A DNA stretch of 64,000 bases from Neisseriaceae bacterium. GTDB taxonomy: Bacteria; Pseudomonadota; Gammaproteobacteria; Burkholderiales; Neisseriaceae. The position numbers and the translations under genes are program-made. Shown one piece after another: positions 45,312-54,606 of the stretch. Position 1 is the stretch's first letter. Every line of letters begins with the position of its first letter. The notes beneath the pieces are model-generated. The model worked only from the letters and a program-made list of their open reading frames with translations, did not search any database and was not told the DNA's origin. Location of the stretch: contig JAGOQM010000011.1 of the NCBI GenBank assembly GCA_017991555.1, positions 20,469-84,468 on the forward strand. Reading direction: 5' to 3'.

Positions 45312-47230
45312 AATGCCTTTCGAGCCTGATGCGGAATGGTTAAAGTAAGCGTGGTGCCGCCTTCGGGCACAGAATCAATGCGCAAATGGGCCTGTATGCG
45401 CTCGGCCCGTTCCTGCATGATCGCCATGCCCACGTGGGCCAAGGTTTTATCCGCCAGTTCAGCGGCGTTAAACCCTTTCCCATCATCGCTGAGCGTCAAC
45501 ACAAAGTCAGCGTCATTATGAATGCGTACTTTGACCTTTTGAGCCTGAGCGTGCTTGCGGATATTAGACAGGCCCTCTTGCAAGATGAAAATCACCTGAA
45601 TTTGCTCTTTAGGGTCCAATGCCATGCCCTGGCCGGTTGCCTGCCAGTCGATCGAGATGCCCACCTGCATTTCAAAACGCTTAATCACTTCGGCCACGGC
45701 CTCGGTAAACTCGGCATTTTTAATCGGCATTCTAAAGTTTAATAATAACTCGCGCACGTTCTCATAACATTCTTGCACGCCATCCCTAATAAAATCAAGG
45801 TTTTCCTGTGCCTCGTCGGGCTTGTTGTCGGCCCAAGCCTGAGCCAGCATCTGTACTTGCAGGTTCAAAAAGGTCAGCGTTTGGGCAATGCTGTCATGCA
45901 GGCCTTGCGCCATCATGTTGCGCTCTTCCAGCACCGCCATTTTACGCAGCTGCGCCACCAGCCGCATGCTGCCGATGGCCACGCCCAGCTGATTGCCTAA
46001 GGTGTGCAGTAAATCGCTTTCTGACTTGGTTAAGTCATGCGGCTCGTAAAAATGAATGTTAAACAGGCCAATTTTTTGATGGCCATAGCTAATGGGAAAC
46101 GCCACCATTTGGCCAAAGGCCTCATTTTCACAGGGGCTAGCCTGCCCCAAGATTTTAGGCTGGGCGCCCGTATGGTCAAAGATGCGGATCATGCTGTCCA
46201 CGCTTTGCTGCTGGGCAAACTCACCGCAGTGGCAGGCATCAAAGCGAGTACACACCTCGGCCATCAGCATGTGCTCGGGCAAATCAACCGCCGCCACCCA
46301 ATCCATTTTTTGGCGCTGTTCGTCAATGAGCTTGACGCTGCCGGCAGAGGCGCCGACCACGGCAATCACGCGCTGTAAAAATCCTTCACACATTTCCGCC
46401 AGTGGGTGGTCTTGATGAATGTAGGTGGTGGTGTCGTACAAAACCTTAAGCTCGCGGTTACGCTCTTCTAAGTCTGCAGTCTTCTCGTTCACCTTCTCGG
46501 CCAAATTACTGTAGGCGTCTTCAAGGTTGGCCGCCATTTGATTAAAGCCAATGCTGATTAAGCCAAACTCGTCATTCCGATCCAGCGCCACCCGGTGCGC
46601 AAAGTCGCCACTGGCCACGTGGGCCATGCCCTCTTTCAATCGGCCCAAGGGTTTGACAATCCAGCTGATTAAGACGTACATCATGAATAAAGAGCCAACA
46701 ACCACCAACCCAATGAGAAACTTCTGGAACAGCCGCAGCTGATTGATCGTTTGTGTGTTGTCACCCTCTAACAGCTGCACCAGCCTGTCGATGGTGAGCA
46801 CAAAGTCATCCGCCCACACGCTGGCCACCGGCTCTTGCTCGCGCCACTGGGCCATGATTTTAGGATGGTACTGCTGCTGCCACTGCTGCTGCACGGCTTC
46901 GGCCTGCTGCTGGATGTCTTCGCGCTGAGGCAAAGCCAACGGTCGGCTAGGATCGCCATCAATGATGCCTTTTAACACCCGCTCAAAATCCTGCATTTCC
47001 TGTTGCAACAGCGCTTCAGACTCATGCTTTTGGGTCATCAGCGCCATCCTATAAGCGCGCATGCGTAGGCTGCCGGCGTCGTTAATGGCGGCGCCGGCGC
47101 CTTCTAAGCGCCACGACAGCGACAGCGTAAAGCCAATCGCCAAGAGCGCCAAAACCCACCAAACCAGGGTCAAGCAAACCAGTTTGGTGGATAGATTTTT
47201 ACTAATCGGTAATCTTGAAAAAAACGTCAT
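45308..47230 (-). CDS. narX: Nitrate/nitrite sensor histidine kinase NarX
   Basis: 640 residues: a membrane helix (about 17-38), a periplasmic four-helix domain with the nitrate-binding P-box INDAGSLRMRAYRMAL (R56 corresponds to the ligand arginine), a second membrane helix (about 165-190), a HAMP domain, a cysteine-containing GAF-like region, then a HisKA_3 dimerisation domain with H445 in GLHDSIAQTL and a HATPase domain (LQEGLSNIRKHAQAQ, LSDDGKGF). Phosphorylates NarL. Downstream of narK2 with a 12-bp gap. Confidence 0.93.
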   Translation of the reverse strand: MTFFSRLPISKNLSTKLVCLTLVWWVLALLAIGFTLSLSWRLEGAGAAINDAGSLRMRAYRMALMTQKHESEALLQQEMQDFERVLKGIIDGDPSRPLALPQREDIQQQAEAVQQQWQQQYHPKIMAQWREQEPVASVWADDFVLTIDRLVQLLEGDNTQTINQLRLFQKFLIGLVVVGSLFMMYVLISWIVKPLGRLKEGMAHVASGDFAHRVALDRNDEFGLISIGFNQMAANLEDAYSNLAEKVNEKTADLEERNRELKVLYDTTTYIHQDHPLAEMCEGFLQRVIAVVGASAGSVKLIDEQRQKMDWVAAVDLPEHMLMAEVCTRFDACHCGEFAQQQSVDSMIRIFDHTGAQPKILGQASPCENEAFGQMVAFPISYGHQKIGLFNIHFYEPHDLTKSESDLLHTLGNQLGVAIGSMRLVAQLRKMAVLEERNMMAQGLHDSIAQTLTFLNLQVQMLAQAWADNKPDEAQENLDFIRDGVQECYENVRELLLNFRMPIKNAEFTEAVAEVIKRFEMQVGISIDWQATGQGMALDPKEQIQVIFILQEGLSNIRKHAQAQKVKVRIHNDADFVLTLSDDGKGFNAAELADKTLAHVGMAIMQERAERIQAHLRIDSVPEGGTTLTLTIPHQARKAL

Positions 47231-47242
47231 TCGTTTACCTTA

Positions 47243-48622
47243 TCAACATTTAGTGGGCGCACCCTTACGAGCATAATACCACCAGTTAATCGCCACACAA
47301 GTGGCATAGAACACAATAAAGCCGATCAGTGCTGGGGCCACGCTGCCGGTTAAGGCCAAGGCGCTGCCATAGCTTTTAGGGATAAAGAAGCCACCGTAGG
47401 CCGCCAATGCGGCGCTAAAGCCCAATACTGCGGCGCCCTCTTTGGTGGCCGCTTGCTGTGCTTCGGCGTCACTGACCTCACCTTTGGCCACGCGTGCTTC
47501 ATGAAACTTCGCAAAAATCGCCGGTACTTGCATAAAAGTAGATCCGTTGCCAATGCCGGTCAGTGCAAACAACACCAAGAAGCAGATGAAGAAGCCAATA
47601 AAGCTCCCGCCCACACCATTGCTAGGCAAGCACAGCAACACGCCGACTACGGCGACCATCATCAATAAGAACACCCAGTGGGTGACGCGGGCGCCGCCGA
47701 TCTTGTCTGACAGCCAACCACCGAATGGGCGCGCAATCGCACCCACTAAGGGTCCTAAGAACGCTAGTTTTAAAGCATCAATGCCGACAAACTGGCTTTT
47801 CATCAAGAATGGAAAACCGGCAGAAAAACCAATAAACGAGCCAAACGTACCCAAATACAGCCAGCACATCAACCAGTTGTGCTTACGGGTAAAAATCACC
47901 GCCTGTTCCGAGAACGAGGCCTTCATGCTGGCGATGTCGTTCATGCCAAACCAGGCCAAAATACCAGACACCAAAATAAAGGGCACCCACACAAAGCCGG
48001 CATTTTGCAACCAGACGGTTTGGCTCACGCCCGCCACGTCATGGGTTTGGCCCGCACCGCCAAGGGCACCAAATAGCCCGAAGCCAACCACGGCCGGAAT
48101 CGCCACCTGCATCACCGACACGCCTAGATTACCCAAGCCAGCGTTGAGACCCAAGGCCGTGCCTTTTTCTGCCTTAGGGAAGAAAAAGCTGATGTTGGCC
48201 ATGCTGGAACTAAAGTTACCGCTACCGAAACCGCACAGCAGGGCCAGAATCATCATGGTTGTGTAAGGCGTATCAGGGTTTTGGACAGCAAAACCTAACC
48301 CCAAGGCCGGCAATAACAGCGTCATGGTCGAGAACGCGGTCCAACGACGGCCACCAAAAATCGGCACGATAAAAGAATACACGATCCGCAGCGTGGCCCC
48401 AGACAATGCCGGTAAGCCAATCAGCCAAGACAGTTCATTGGCGGTGTAGTTAAACCCTGCCGCGGGCAAATACACCACCACCACGCTCCACATTTGCCAG
48501 ATGGCGAATGACAATAACAGAGAGAAAATAGACAGCCATAGATTACGCTTGGCTATGCCCTTACCCTTCTTATCCCAAAAATCTTTATTTTCAGGTTCCC
48601 AATCTTTTAAGACATAAGACAT
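47243..48622 (-). CDS. narK2: Nitrate/nitrite antiporter NarK2 (NarK/NarU type)
   Basis: 459 residues, 12 membrane helices, major facilitator superfamily. The sequence closely follows E. coli NarK: LPALSGATLRIVYSFIVPIF, GGRRWTAFST, GFGSGNFSSSMANISFFFP and LGLNAGLGNLGVSVMQ, the nitrate signature motifs with the substrate arginine. It should exchange cytoplasmic nitrite for external nitrate. Second of two tandem transporter genes ahead of narXL; the gap to narK1 is 10 bp. Confidence 0.92.
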   Translation of the reverse strand: MSYVLKDWEPENKDFWDKKGKGIAKRNLWLSIFSLLLSFAIWQMWSVVVVYLPAAGFNYTANELSWLIGLPALSGATLRIVYSFIVPIFGGRRWTAFSTMTLLLPALGLGFAVQNPDTPYTTMMILALLCGFGSGNFSSSMANISFFFPKAEKGTALGLNAGLGNLGVSVMQVAIPAVVGFGLFGALGGAGQTHDVAGVSQTVWLQNAGFVWVPFILVSGILAWFGMNDIASMKASFSEQAVIFTRKHNWLMCWLYLGTFGSFIGFSAGFPFLMKSQFVGIDALKLAFLGPLVGAIARPFGGWLSDKIGGARVTHWVFLLMMVAVVGVLLCLPSNGVGGSFIGFFICFLVLFALTGIGNGSTFMQVPAIFAKFHEARVAKGEVSDAEAQQAATKEGAAVLGFSAALAAYGGFFIPKSYGSALALTGSVAPALIGFIVFYATCVAINWWYYARKGAPTKC

Positions 48623-48632
48623 AACGTTCCCC

Positions 48633-49856
48633 TTAGCTTACTGCTTTATTTTTAAAAGAAAAGTGCATCCAAATCAGCGACACACACACCGTGCCGTACA
48701 TCAGCATGAACACGGCCGAGCGCACGCCGGTAAAGTCTTCCAGCGCACCAAACAGAATCGGTAGGGTAAAGCCACCCAAACCACCGGCCAAGCCCACCAC
48801 GCCAGAAACGGCACCCATGTCGCGTGGAAACTCATCTGAAATAAACTTGAACACCGACGCCTTGCCCACGGCCATGGCCACGCCGACCACAAACATTAAA
48901 ATGGTAAACAATACGGGGCTTAGGCCAATGTGAAACGCTTTGGGGCCACTGGTGGTTTGAATCACAAAGTCGGTTTGTGGGTAAGACAAAATAAAGAAGC
49001 ACACCCAACACACCCACATCACCCACCAGGTCACCTTGTAGGCACCCCACTTGTCTGAAAACCAGCCGCCGAGTGCCCGCAACACGCCGCCAGGCATGGA
49101 GAAACAGGCAGCCAAGAAGGCGGCTAAGGCTAGGTCAAAACCGTATTCATTCACATAGTATTTGGTCATCCACAGGGCCAAGCCCACGTAGCCGCCAAAC
49201 ACCACTGAGTAATATTGGCTATAGCGCAAAACGGCAGGGTTTTTCATTAAGGCGATTTGGTCTTTGATCGACACTTTTGAAGACACTAGGTGAGCAGGAT
49301 TGTGAAAGCTAAAGAACCAGAACATCACCGCGGTGCCCAGCATGATGGCGGCGTAAACGGTCGGCACTAAATGCCAGGTACCCACGGCAATCAGCGCTGG
49401 CGCCACCAAGGTGTTGATGGCCGAGCCAGCGTTACCGGCACCAAAGATCCCCATGGCCAAGCCTTGGCGCTCTTTTGGAAACCACTTGGCGACATAAGGT
49501 GTGCCAACGGAAAAAGAACCGCCAGCCAGGCCCATAAACAGGCCCACCACCAACAGCTGCCAGTATTCACCCACAAACTGAATGGCGTAGATGCCGGGCA
49601 CGCAGAGCAGCATTAACACGAAAAAGACTTTTCGACCGCCAATGCGGTCCGTCAGAATACCCAAGGGCACCCGAATCAAAGAGCCGGACAATACCGGCAT
49701 GGCGGCCAAGAGGCCAAACTGGGTTGAGCTAAGCTGTAGCTCTTCTTGAATCGGCACGCCGATGACGGCAAACATCGTCCACACCATAAAACACACGGTG
49801 AATGCCAAGGTACTGCTGAAAAGTACCGAATATTGTTTAAATTTAACCGTTGCCAT
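48633..49856 (-). CDS. narK1: Nitrate transporter NarK1 (type I, nitrate/proton symport)
   Basis: 407 residues, 12 membrane helices, MFS nitrate/nitrite porter family, type I branch: SGSLIRVPLGILTDRIGGRK, GLAGGSFSVGTPYVAKWFP and GIFGAGNAGSAINTLVAP. In Paracoccus and Pseudomonas type I NarK imports nitrate with protons and starts nitrate respiration before nitrite accumulates. The start at 49854-49856 has a strong AGGAGG site; an upstream ATG at 49886 is less likely. First gene of the narK1-narK2-narX-narL unit, divergent from a GntR regulator. Confidence 0.92.
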   Translation of the reverse strand: MATVKFKQYSVLFSSTLAFTVCFMVWTMFAVIGVPIQEELQLSSTQFGLLAAMPVLSGSLIRVPLGILTDRIGGRKVFFVLMLLCVPGIYAIQFVGEYWQLLVVGLFMGLAGGSFSVGTPYVAKWFPKERQGLAMGIFGAGNAGSAINTLVAPALIAVGTWHLVPTVYAAIMLGTAVMFWFFSFHNPAHLVSSKVSIKDQIALMKNPAVLRYSQYYSVVFGGYVGLALWMTKYYVNEYGFDLALAAFLAACFSMPGGVLRALGGWFSDKWGAYKVTWWVMWVCWVCFFILSYPQTDFVIQTTSGPKAFHIGLSPVLFTILMFVVGVAMAVGKASVFKFISDEFPRDMGAVSGVVGLAGGLGGFTLPILFGALEDFTGVRSAVFMLMYGTVCVSLIWMHFSFKNKAVS

Positions 49857-50359
49857 AACGCCTCCTAGCGAAATCCACAGATTCATTTTTGCTAGGCTTA
49901 ACCTTACTGCGATGGCGAAATTTTAAACATTGGTGAGAAGTTGATTCACCCACCAATTAATGCGGAGGAGGCGTGCTTATTTTGAGCTAACTGGCCTACG
50001 TCTTTAGACCTAGGCTTTATAAAATGACGCCTAGTGTGTTTTTTACAGTCACATTTTTCAAGCACAATTTAAAAATAAAATCACACTTACATACAACCAA
50101 CTGTTTAAAAACAAACGGCATATGCCCCTCTTCTACTCATTAACAAATTTAACCCTAGACCAATGGCGACGACTCGCTTAAAATAGTCACCGATATCATC
50201 TATAATCAGTCTGTTAAAGACAAAACCATGACCTAGACATATTGTCTAGGCACCTCTTCTGTAACACCCCCACAGTATAAAAATAATGGTCTGACGCTCA
50301 CAAAATAACGCTCAGTAACCTTTTCACAGTCTATTTAAGTCAGCTGAATATTAAACACA
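49857..50359. other. narK1-GntR divergent control region
   Basis: 503 bases, AT-rich, with no gene. It holds the promoters of the narK1 operon and of the GntR gene, and the 19-bp palindrome at 50232-50250. A partly related motif (CCTAGGC ... GCCTAG) lies nearer narK1 at about 50010-50035. I do not see a clear FNR box. Confidence 0.5.
50232..50250. promoter_or_regulatory. 19-bp palindrome, possible GntR operator
   Basis: CCTAGACATATTGTCTAGG is a perfect inverted repeat (8-bp arms, 3-bp centre) lying 110-128 bp before the GntR gene. GntR/FCD proteins bind short palindromes near their own gene. Confidence 0.5.
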
Positions 50360-51025
50360 ATGTTAGAAAAAAATCCCCCGCTCTCCCTACCCGCCATCAT
50401 CAAACACGAAATGATGCACGACATTATGTCTGGCAAACTCAATCCTGGTGACAAAATCATCGAAGAAGAATACGCCCACCGGCTCAACGTCAGCCGTGCG
50501 CCTGTTCGCGAAGCAGCCTTGATGTTGATCACCGATGGTTTGGCCACCAAAATCCAAAATCGCGGCACGATTTTGCGTCACTACACCATAGACGAACACA
50601 TCGACCTATACCACATTCGCTATTTCATCGAGAAGCTGGCCATGGACAGGCTGCGCACCAAGGATGACTTTACCGAGCTGGTGGCCAAGTTTAAACCTTT
50701 GGTTCAAATGCTAGAGGAAGAAAGAGACAATCTTAGGAAAATCAACATTCTGAATGAATTCTGTCACTACACTTTAATTTCGTTTGCCGACAGTCCAACC
50801 TTTACGGCCGCCTACCCCTCAATTTATATTTCAGCTCAGCTACTACAATACCCTGAGTATGCAGAATGGCTGACACACATGGCCACTCATTTTAACGAAC
50901 ACCATCGAGTCATTACGGCCTTTGAGCAGAACAACTTGGACGTCGTCGACCAGATTATTGACCTTCATCATAAAGACCTGTTCGCCTTATTGCACCGAAT
51001 TCAACGCAACTGTGCACAGACCTAA
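50360..51025 (+). CDS. GntR-family (FadR/FCD) transcriptional regulator
   Basis: 221 residues. N-terminal winged helix with GDKIIEEEYAHRLNVSRAPV and REAALMLITDGLATKIQNRG, the GntR signature, then an all-helical FCD ligand-binding domain (about 85-215) containing YHIRYFIEKLA, LNEFCHYTL and a final histidine cluster (HHRVITAF ... DLHHK). Such domains often bind small acids through a metal. The gene is divergent from narK1K2XL and next to narGHJI, so a role in nitrate metabolism is suggested by position only. Confidence 0.82.
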   Translation: MLEKNPPLSLPAIIKHEMMHDIMSGKLNPGDKIIEEEYAHRLNVSRAPVREAALMLITDGLATKIQNRGTILRHYTIDEHIDLYHIRYFIEKLAMDRLRTKDDFTELVAKFKPLVQMLEEERDNLRKINILNEFCHYTLISFADSPTFTAAYPSIYISAQLLQYPEYAEWLTHMATHFNEHHRVITAFEQNNLDVVDQIIDLHHKDLFALLHRIQRNCAQT

Positions 51026-51049
51026 AAAAGAGCCAACGACTCGTTTTTT
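51024..51049. terminator. Weak bidirectional terminator between GntR and GNAT genes
   Basis: AAAAAAGAG pairs with CTC-TTTTTT with one bulge around a short loop, between the convergent genes. Confidence 0.4.
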
Positions 51050-51482
51050 AGGCCTGTGTCCACTGCATGAGCCACTCTTCTGCCCCAGTGTCCGCATCCA
51101 CCTGACGCAACAGCGGCTGAAAACCACAGCGTTCATAAAAAGCGACGCCACGATGATTGCGCACATACACGCCCAGCGTCATCGTTTGGCGTCGCGACTT
51201 AACTTTGTTCATCAACGCCTGACCAATGCCTTGGCCCTGCCTTTCGGGGGCCACGAACAAGGCCGCTAAGGTATCCCCATGTAAAGCCACAAAGCCTTGA
51301 ATCTGCTGGGTGTCATCGTCAACCGCTACATACACTTCCGAGGCTGGCAAATAGTGTTGACGCATGGCGTCAACGTTGTCGGCCCAATACTCAGGCGCAA
51401 TAAAATCATGCGCTATTTTAGAAGCGGCCAACCAAATGGCCAAGATCGTTTCGATGTCTTCTGCTTGTCCTAATCGAATCAC
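51048..51482 (-). CDS. GNAT-family N-acetyltransferase
   Basis: 144 residues if the GTG start at 51480-51482 is used, giving IRLGQAEDIETILAIWLAAS, the usual beginning of YjaB-type GNAT proteins. ATG codons at 51545 and 51572 would extend it by 21 or 30 residues. The acetyl-CoA loop is LFVAPERQGQGIGQALMNK (R/QxxGxG/A) and the C-terminal part VYVRNHRGVAFYERCGFQP is typical of the fold. Substrate unknown. Sits downstream of narI, beyond a terminator. Confidence 0.82.
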   Translation of the reverse strand: MIRLGQAEDIETILAIWLAASKIAHDFIAPEYWADNVDAMRQHYLPASEVYVAVDDDTQQIQGFVALHGDTLAALFVAPERQGQGIGQALMNKVKSRRQTMTLGVYVRNHRGVAFYERCGFQPLLRQVDADTGAEEWLMQWTQA

Positions 51483-51572
51483 CGCGCCTACCCATCCTTT
51501 CTTGACCTCATCGGTCGTGTCTAAGCCAATAAAATTTAAGGCCATCCCAACGATTATAAACCAACCGCCCAT

Positions 51573-51609
51573 AAAAATACCCCAAAGCCCAACAAGGCGC
51601 TCTGGGGTA
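51573..51609 (-). terminator. Terminator of narGHJI
   Basis: Minus-strand stem TACCCCAGAGC/GCTTTGGGGTA followed by five T, 20 bases past the narI stop codon. Confidence 0.75.
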
Positions 51610-51628
51610 GACTAACACCAAAACAGGC

Positions 51629-52312
51629 TTAACGACGGCGCACCAACTGCCAGGCGCGGGTCACGTAGGTGACGCTGGCAAAACCACTCCAAACGTGTAC
51701 CAAGCGGGTGAAGGGGAAAATCACAAACAAGGTCATCCCCATCAACATGTGCAATTTGAATAAGATCGAGGTGTTGACAATGAAATCAGCCGCACCACCT
51801 CTAAAGGTCACAATGTGCTGGGCCCAATTCATCAGCCGCACCATCTCTTCCCCGTCGGTGTGCTGTGCGCTCACGAAAATCGTGCTCAAACCCAACAGCA
51901 AGGTAATCAGCAACCAGAACAACACCAGCTTGTCACGCCAGGTGGTGTTGGCCGCCAAACGATCACACATAAAGCGACGGTGTAGCAACAGGCATAGGCC
52001 GATCAAGGCCACCACCCCAAACACGCCACCGGCCACCATGGCAATGATTTGTTTGGCCGAATGGCTGAGGCCCAAGGTGTCCCACACGATCACGGGGGTG
52101 AGCAAGCCCACTAAATGGCCAAAAAACACGGCGAGAATGCCGATGTGAAACAAAATATTGCCCAAGCGTAGCTGGCCACGGTACAGCAGCTGGCTGCTTT
52201 CTGACTTCCATGAATACTGTTCGCGGTCAAAGCGAATCAGGCTGCCCAAGAAAAAGATGCTCAGGGCAATATAAGGATAAATGCCAAATAAAAATTGATG
52301 AAGGGTGTTCAT
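51629..52312 (-). CDS. narI: Respiratory nitrate reductase gamma subunit (cytochrome b)
   Basis: 227 residues, five membrane helices. Carries two b hemes and the quinol-oxidation site, passing electrons to NarH. Conserved histidines are seen in ILFHIGILAVFFGHLVGL (helix 2) and, near the C-terminus, KLHMLMGMTLFVIFPFTRLV with HVWS. Length equals the normal NarI. Last gene of narGHJI; 9 bp from narJ. Confidence 0.95.
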   Translation of the reverse strand: MNTLHQFLFGIYPYIALSIFFLGSLIRFDREQYSWKSESSQLLYRGQLRLGNILFHIGILAVFFGHLVGLLTPVIVWDTLGLSHSAKQIIAMVAGGVFGVVALIGLCLLLHRRFMCDRLAANTTWRDKLVLFWLLITLLLGLSTIFVSAQHTDGEEMVRLMNWAQHIVTFRGGAADFIVNTSILFKLHMLMGMTLFVIFPFTRLVHVWSGFASVTYVTRAWQLVRRR

Positions 52313-52321
52313 GTGCGTCTC

Positions 52322-52972
52322 CTACTGAGCCATGGGTCGATTAGGGTAAAACTGGACGGTTTGGGTCAGGCCTGGCCGAATCAACGGTTCCACGCCTTCT
52401 GGACTGGCACCAAACAGCTCCATTGCCTCATCCATGTCACGCACCGGTGGCTCCACTAAGGGTTCGGGGCAAACGGGGCTTAGGTGCACCAAAATGGTCA
52501 GCAATGGCGCGTAAGGCACGTGGTTCGCGTGTAGCTTATTACCCAAATGATTGATGACGTGAATCGCATCCGACAGCATGCTCAGCGCCACCGTTTCGTC
52601 TACTTGAGCCATAAATTCCAGCAACAGCGGCAGGTAATCCGGCAGCTCATTGGCGCTGATGTCAAAACCATGGCCACGATAGGCTTCCAAGAGGTCGACC
52701 ATGGCGCTGCCGCGGTCGCGGTCTTCGCCGTGCAAGTGCTCAAACAAGTACAGTGCATGGCTACGGTTGCGGTCAAAATACGCCACATACTCTTCTTGCA
52801 AGGTAATCAGCTCGCGGCTTTCTAAATAATCCAGCACCTTATCAAAGGACGAGGCGTGTTCTTTCAGCACCGGCACCGTGGCCACGGCCGCCCTTAGGTC
52901 GGCCAAAGCCGCTTGCTGGGTGTCGGTGGGGTAACACAATAAGGTGGAAATGAGTTTAAAGATTAAATTCAT
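52322..52972 (-). CDS. narJ: Nitrate reductase assembly chaperone NarJ
   Basis: 216-residue cytoplasmic chaperone of the NarJ/TorD family needed to insert the molybdenum cofactor into NarG and to assemble NarGHI. Typical segments are LISTLLCYPTDTQQAALADL at the start, LYLFEHLHGEDRDRGSAMVD near residue 75, and LPDYLPLLLEFMAQ. Overlaps narH by 4 bp at its start. Confidence 0.93.
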   Translation of the reverse strand: MNLIFKLISTLLCYPTDTQQAALADLRAAVATVPVLKEHASSFDKVLDYLESRELITLQEEYVAYFDRNRSHALYLFEHLHGEDRDRGSAMVDLLEAYRGHGFDISANELPDYLPLLLEFMAQVDETVALSMLSDAIHVINHLGNKLHANHVPYAPLLTILVHLSPVCPEPLVEPPVRDMDEAMELFGASPEGVEPLIRPGLTQTVQFYPNRPMAQ

Positions 52973-54558
52973 GACTGACCTCCTGCCCCGTCCTCACCGT
53001 GGCCACGCCGTTTGTCACGGTTGGCTTCACGGTCTTTGCGTAAACCATGAAAGACGATGGGGATTGATTTGCGTTTGCCAAACAGGCTGGCCTCTGACTC
53101 GCCGCTGCTGCACCCATTACCAAAGGTAAAGCCACAGCCGGCCTTGTCTTCAAAGGTATTTTCTACCATTTCTTTATGGCTGGTTGGCACCACAAAGCGA
53201 TCCTCGTAGTTGGCAATCGCCATCACCTGATACATCTCTTCGATTTGCGCGGCGGTGAGGCCAATGCCGTCCAACAAACTGGTGTCGATGCGGCCATGCA
53301 CGCTTTCTTCACGTTTGAAACGACGCATCGCAATCATGGTTTCCAGGGCCTTTTTAATCGGCTCGATTTTACCGGCAGTCAAAAGGTTGGCCAGATAGCG
53401 TAATGGAATCCGCAGCTCATCCACGCTCGGAATGATCCCATTTTCGCCCACAAGGCCACTTTCGATCGCGGATTGAATCGGTGACAGCGGCGGCACATAC
53501 CAAACCATCGGCAAAGTGCGGTATTCAGGATGTAATGGGAAGGCAATCTTCCACTCCATCGCCATTTTGTACACCGGCGATTTTTGGGCCGCAATCAGCC
53601 AAGCCTCGTCGATGCCCTGCTTACGCGCCTCTTCAATCACGCGCGGGTCGTTCGGGTTCAAAAACACGCCCAACTGTTCATCGTAGAGGTTTTGTGGGTC
53701 TTCCGTACTGGCCGCGCTCTCGATTTTGTCCGCATCGTACAGCATCACCCCTAGGTAGCGGATACGCCCCACGCATGACTCGGAACACACGGTGGGCATA
53801 CCCGCTTCGATACGGGGGTAACAGAAGGTACACTTCTCGGCTTTGCCACTGGTCCAGTTGTAGTAGATCTTTTTGTACGGACAGCCCGACACGCACATGC
53901 GCCAACCGCGACACTTGTCTTGGTCGATCAACACAATGCCGTCGTCTTCACGCTTGTAAATCGAACCAGAGGGGCAAGAAGCCACACAGGTTGGGTTGAG
54001 GCAATGCTCACACAGGCGCGGCAAGTACATCATGAAGGTTTGTTCAAAAGCGCTATACATCTCTTTTTGAATGCCTTCAAACAGCTGATCTTTACTGCGC
54101 TTGGCGAACTCACCGGCCAGATCGTCTTCCCAGTTAGGACCACCCACGATTTTGTCCATTTTCTTACCGGTCAACACCGATACCGGACGGGCCGTTGGCG
54201 GCGTGGTCATGGTAGGCGCATTTTGTAAATGCTCATAGTCGTAGGTAAACGGCTCGTAATAGTCGTCAATCTGCGGCATATTTGGATTCGCAAAAATGTT
54301 CGCCAAAATTTTGAGCTTGCCGCCTTGGCGAGGGCGCAGCTTGCCGTTGGCCATGCGCTCCCAACCGCCTTGCCATTTGTCTTGGTTCTCCCATTCGCGC
54401 GGGTAGCCCACGCCAGGTTTGGTTTCAACGTTGTTGAACCAGGCATACTCTACCCCGTCACGACTGGTCCAGACATTCTTACAGGTCACAGAGCAGGTGT
54501 GGCAACCAATGCACTTATCTAGGTTCAACACCATGCCAATTTGGGCTCGGATCTTCAT
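52969..54558 (-). CDS. narH: Respiratory nitrate reductase beta subunit (iron-sulfur)
   Basis: 529 residues. Carries four iron-sulfur clusters that link NarI hemes to the NarG active site. Cysteine groups are visible: CIGCHTCSVTCKN near residue 16, CEHCLNPTCVASCPSG near 185, CRGWRMCVSGCPYKK (with tryptophan in place of the second cysteine, as expected for the 3Fe-4S cluster) and KCTFCYPRIEAGMPTVCSESC. Slightly longer than E. coli NarH at the C-terminus, where it becomes basic. Full length, 48 bp after narG. Confidence 0.97.
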   Translation of the reverse strand: MKIRAQIGMVLNLDKCIGCHTCSVTCKNVWTSRDGVEYAWFNNVETKPGVGYPREWENQDKWQGGWERMANGKLRPRQGGKLKILANIFANPNMPQIDDYYEPFTYDYEHLQNAPTMTTPPTARPVSVLTGKKMDKIVGGPNWEDDLAGEFAKRSKDQLFEGIQKEMYSAFEQTFMMYLPRLCEHCLNPTCVASCPSGSIYKREDDGIVLIDQDKCRGWRMCVSGCPYKKIYYNWTSGKAEKCTFCYPRIEAGMPTVCSESCVGRIRYLGVMLYDADKIESAASTEDPQNLYDEQLGVFLNPNDPRVIEEARKQGIDEAWLIAAQKSPVYKMAMEWKIAFPLHPEYRTLPMVWYVPPLSPIQSAIESGLVGENGIIPSVDELRIPLRYLANLLTAGKIEPIKKALETMIAMRRFKREESVHGRIDTSLLDGIGLTAAQIEEMYQVMAIANYEDRFVVPTSHKEMVENTFEDKAGCGFTFGNGCSSGESEASLFGKRKSIPIVFHGLRKDREANRDKRRGHGEDGAGGQS

Positions 54559-54606
54559 ATTGTGTTCCTTACAGTATTCGTTTTTGTGATGGTGGCGACA
54601 CAGGCC

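Noticed and set aside
49920..49980. Possible FNR box near TTGATTCACCCACCAA
   Set aside because: The right half does not match ATCAA.
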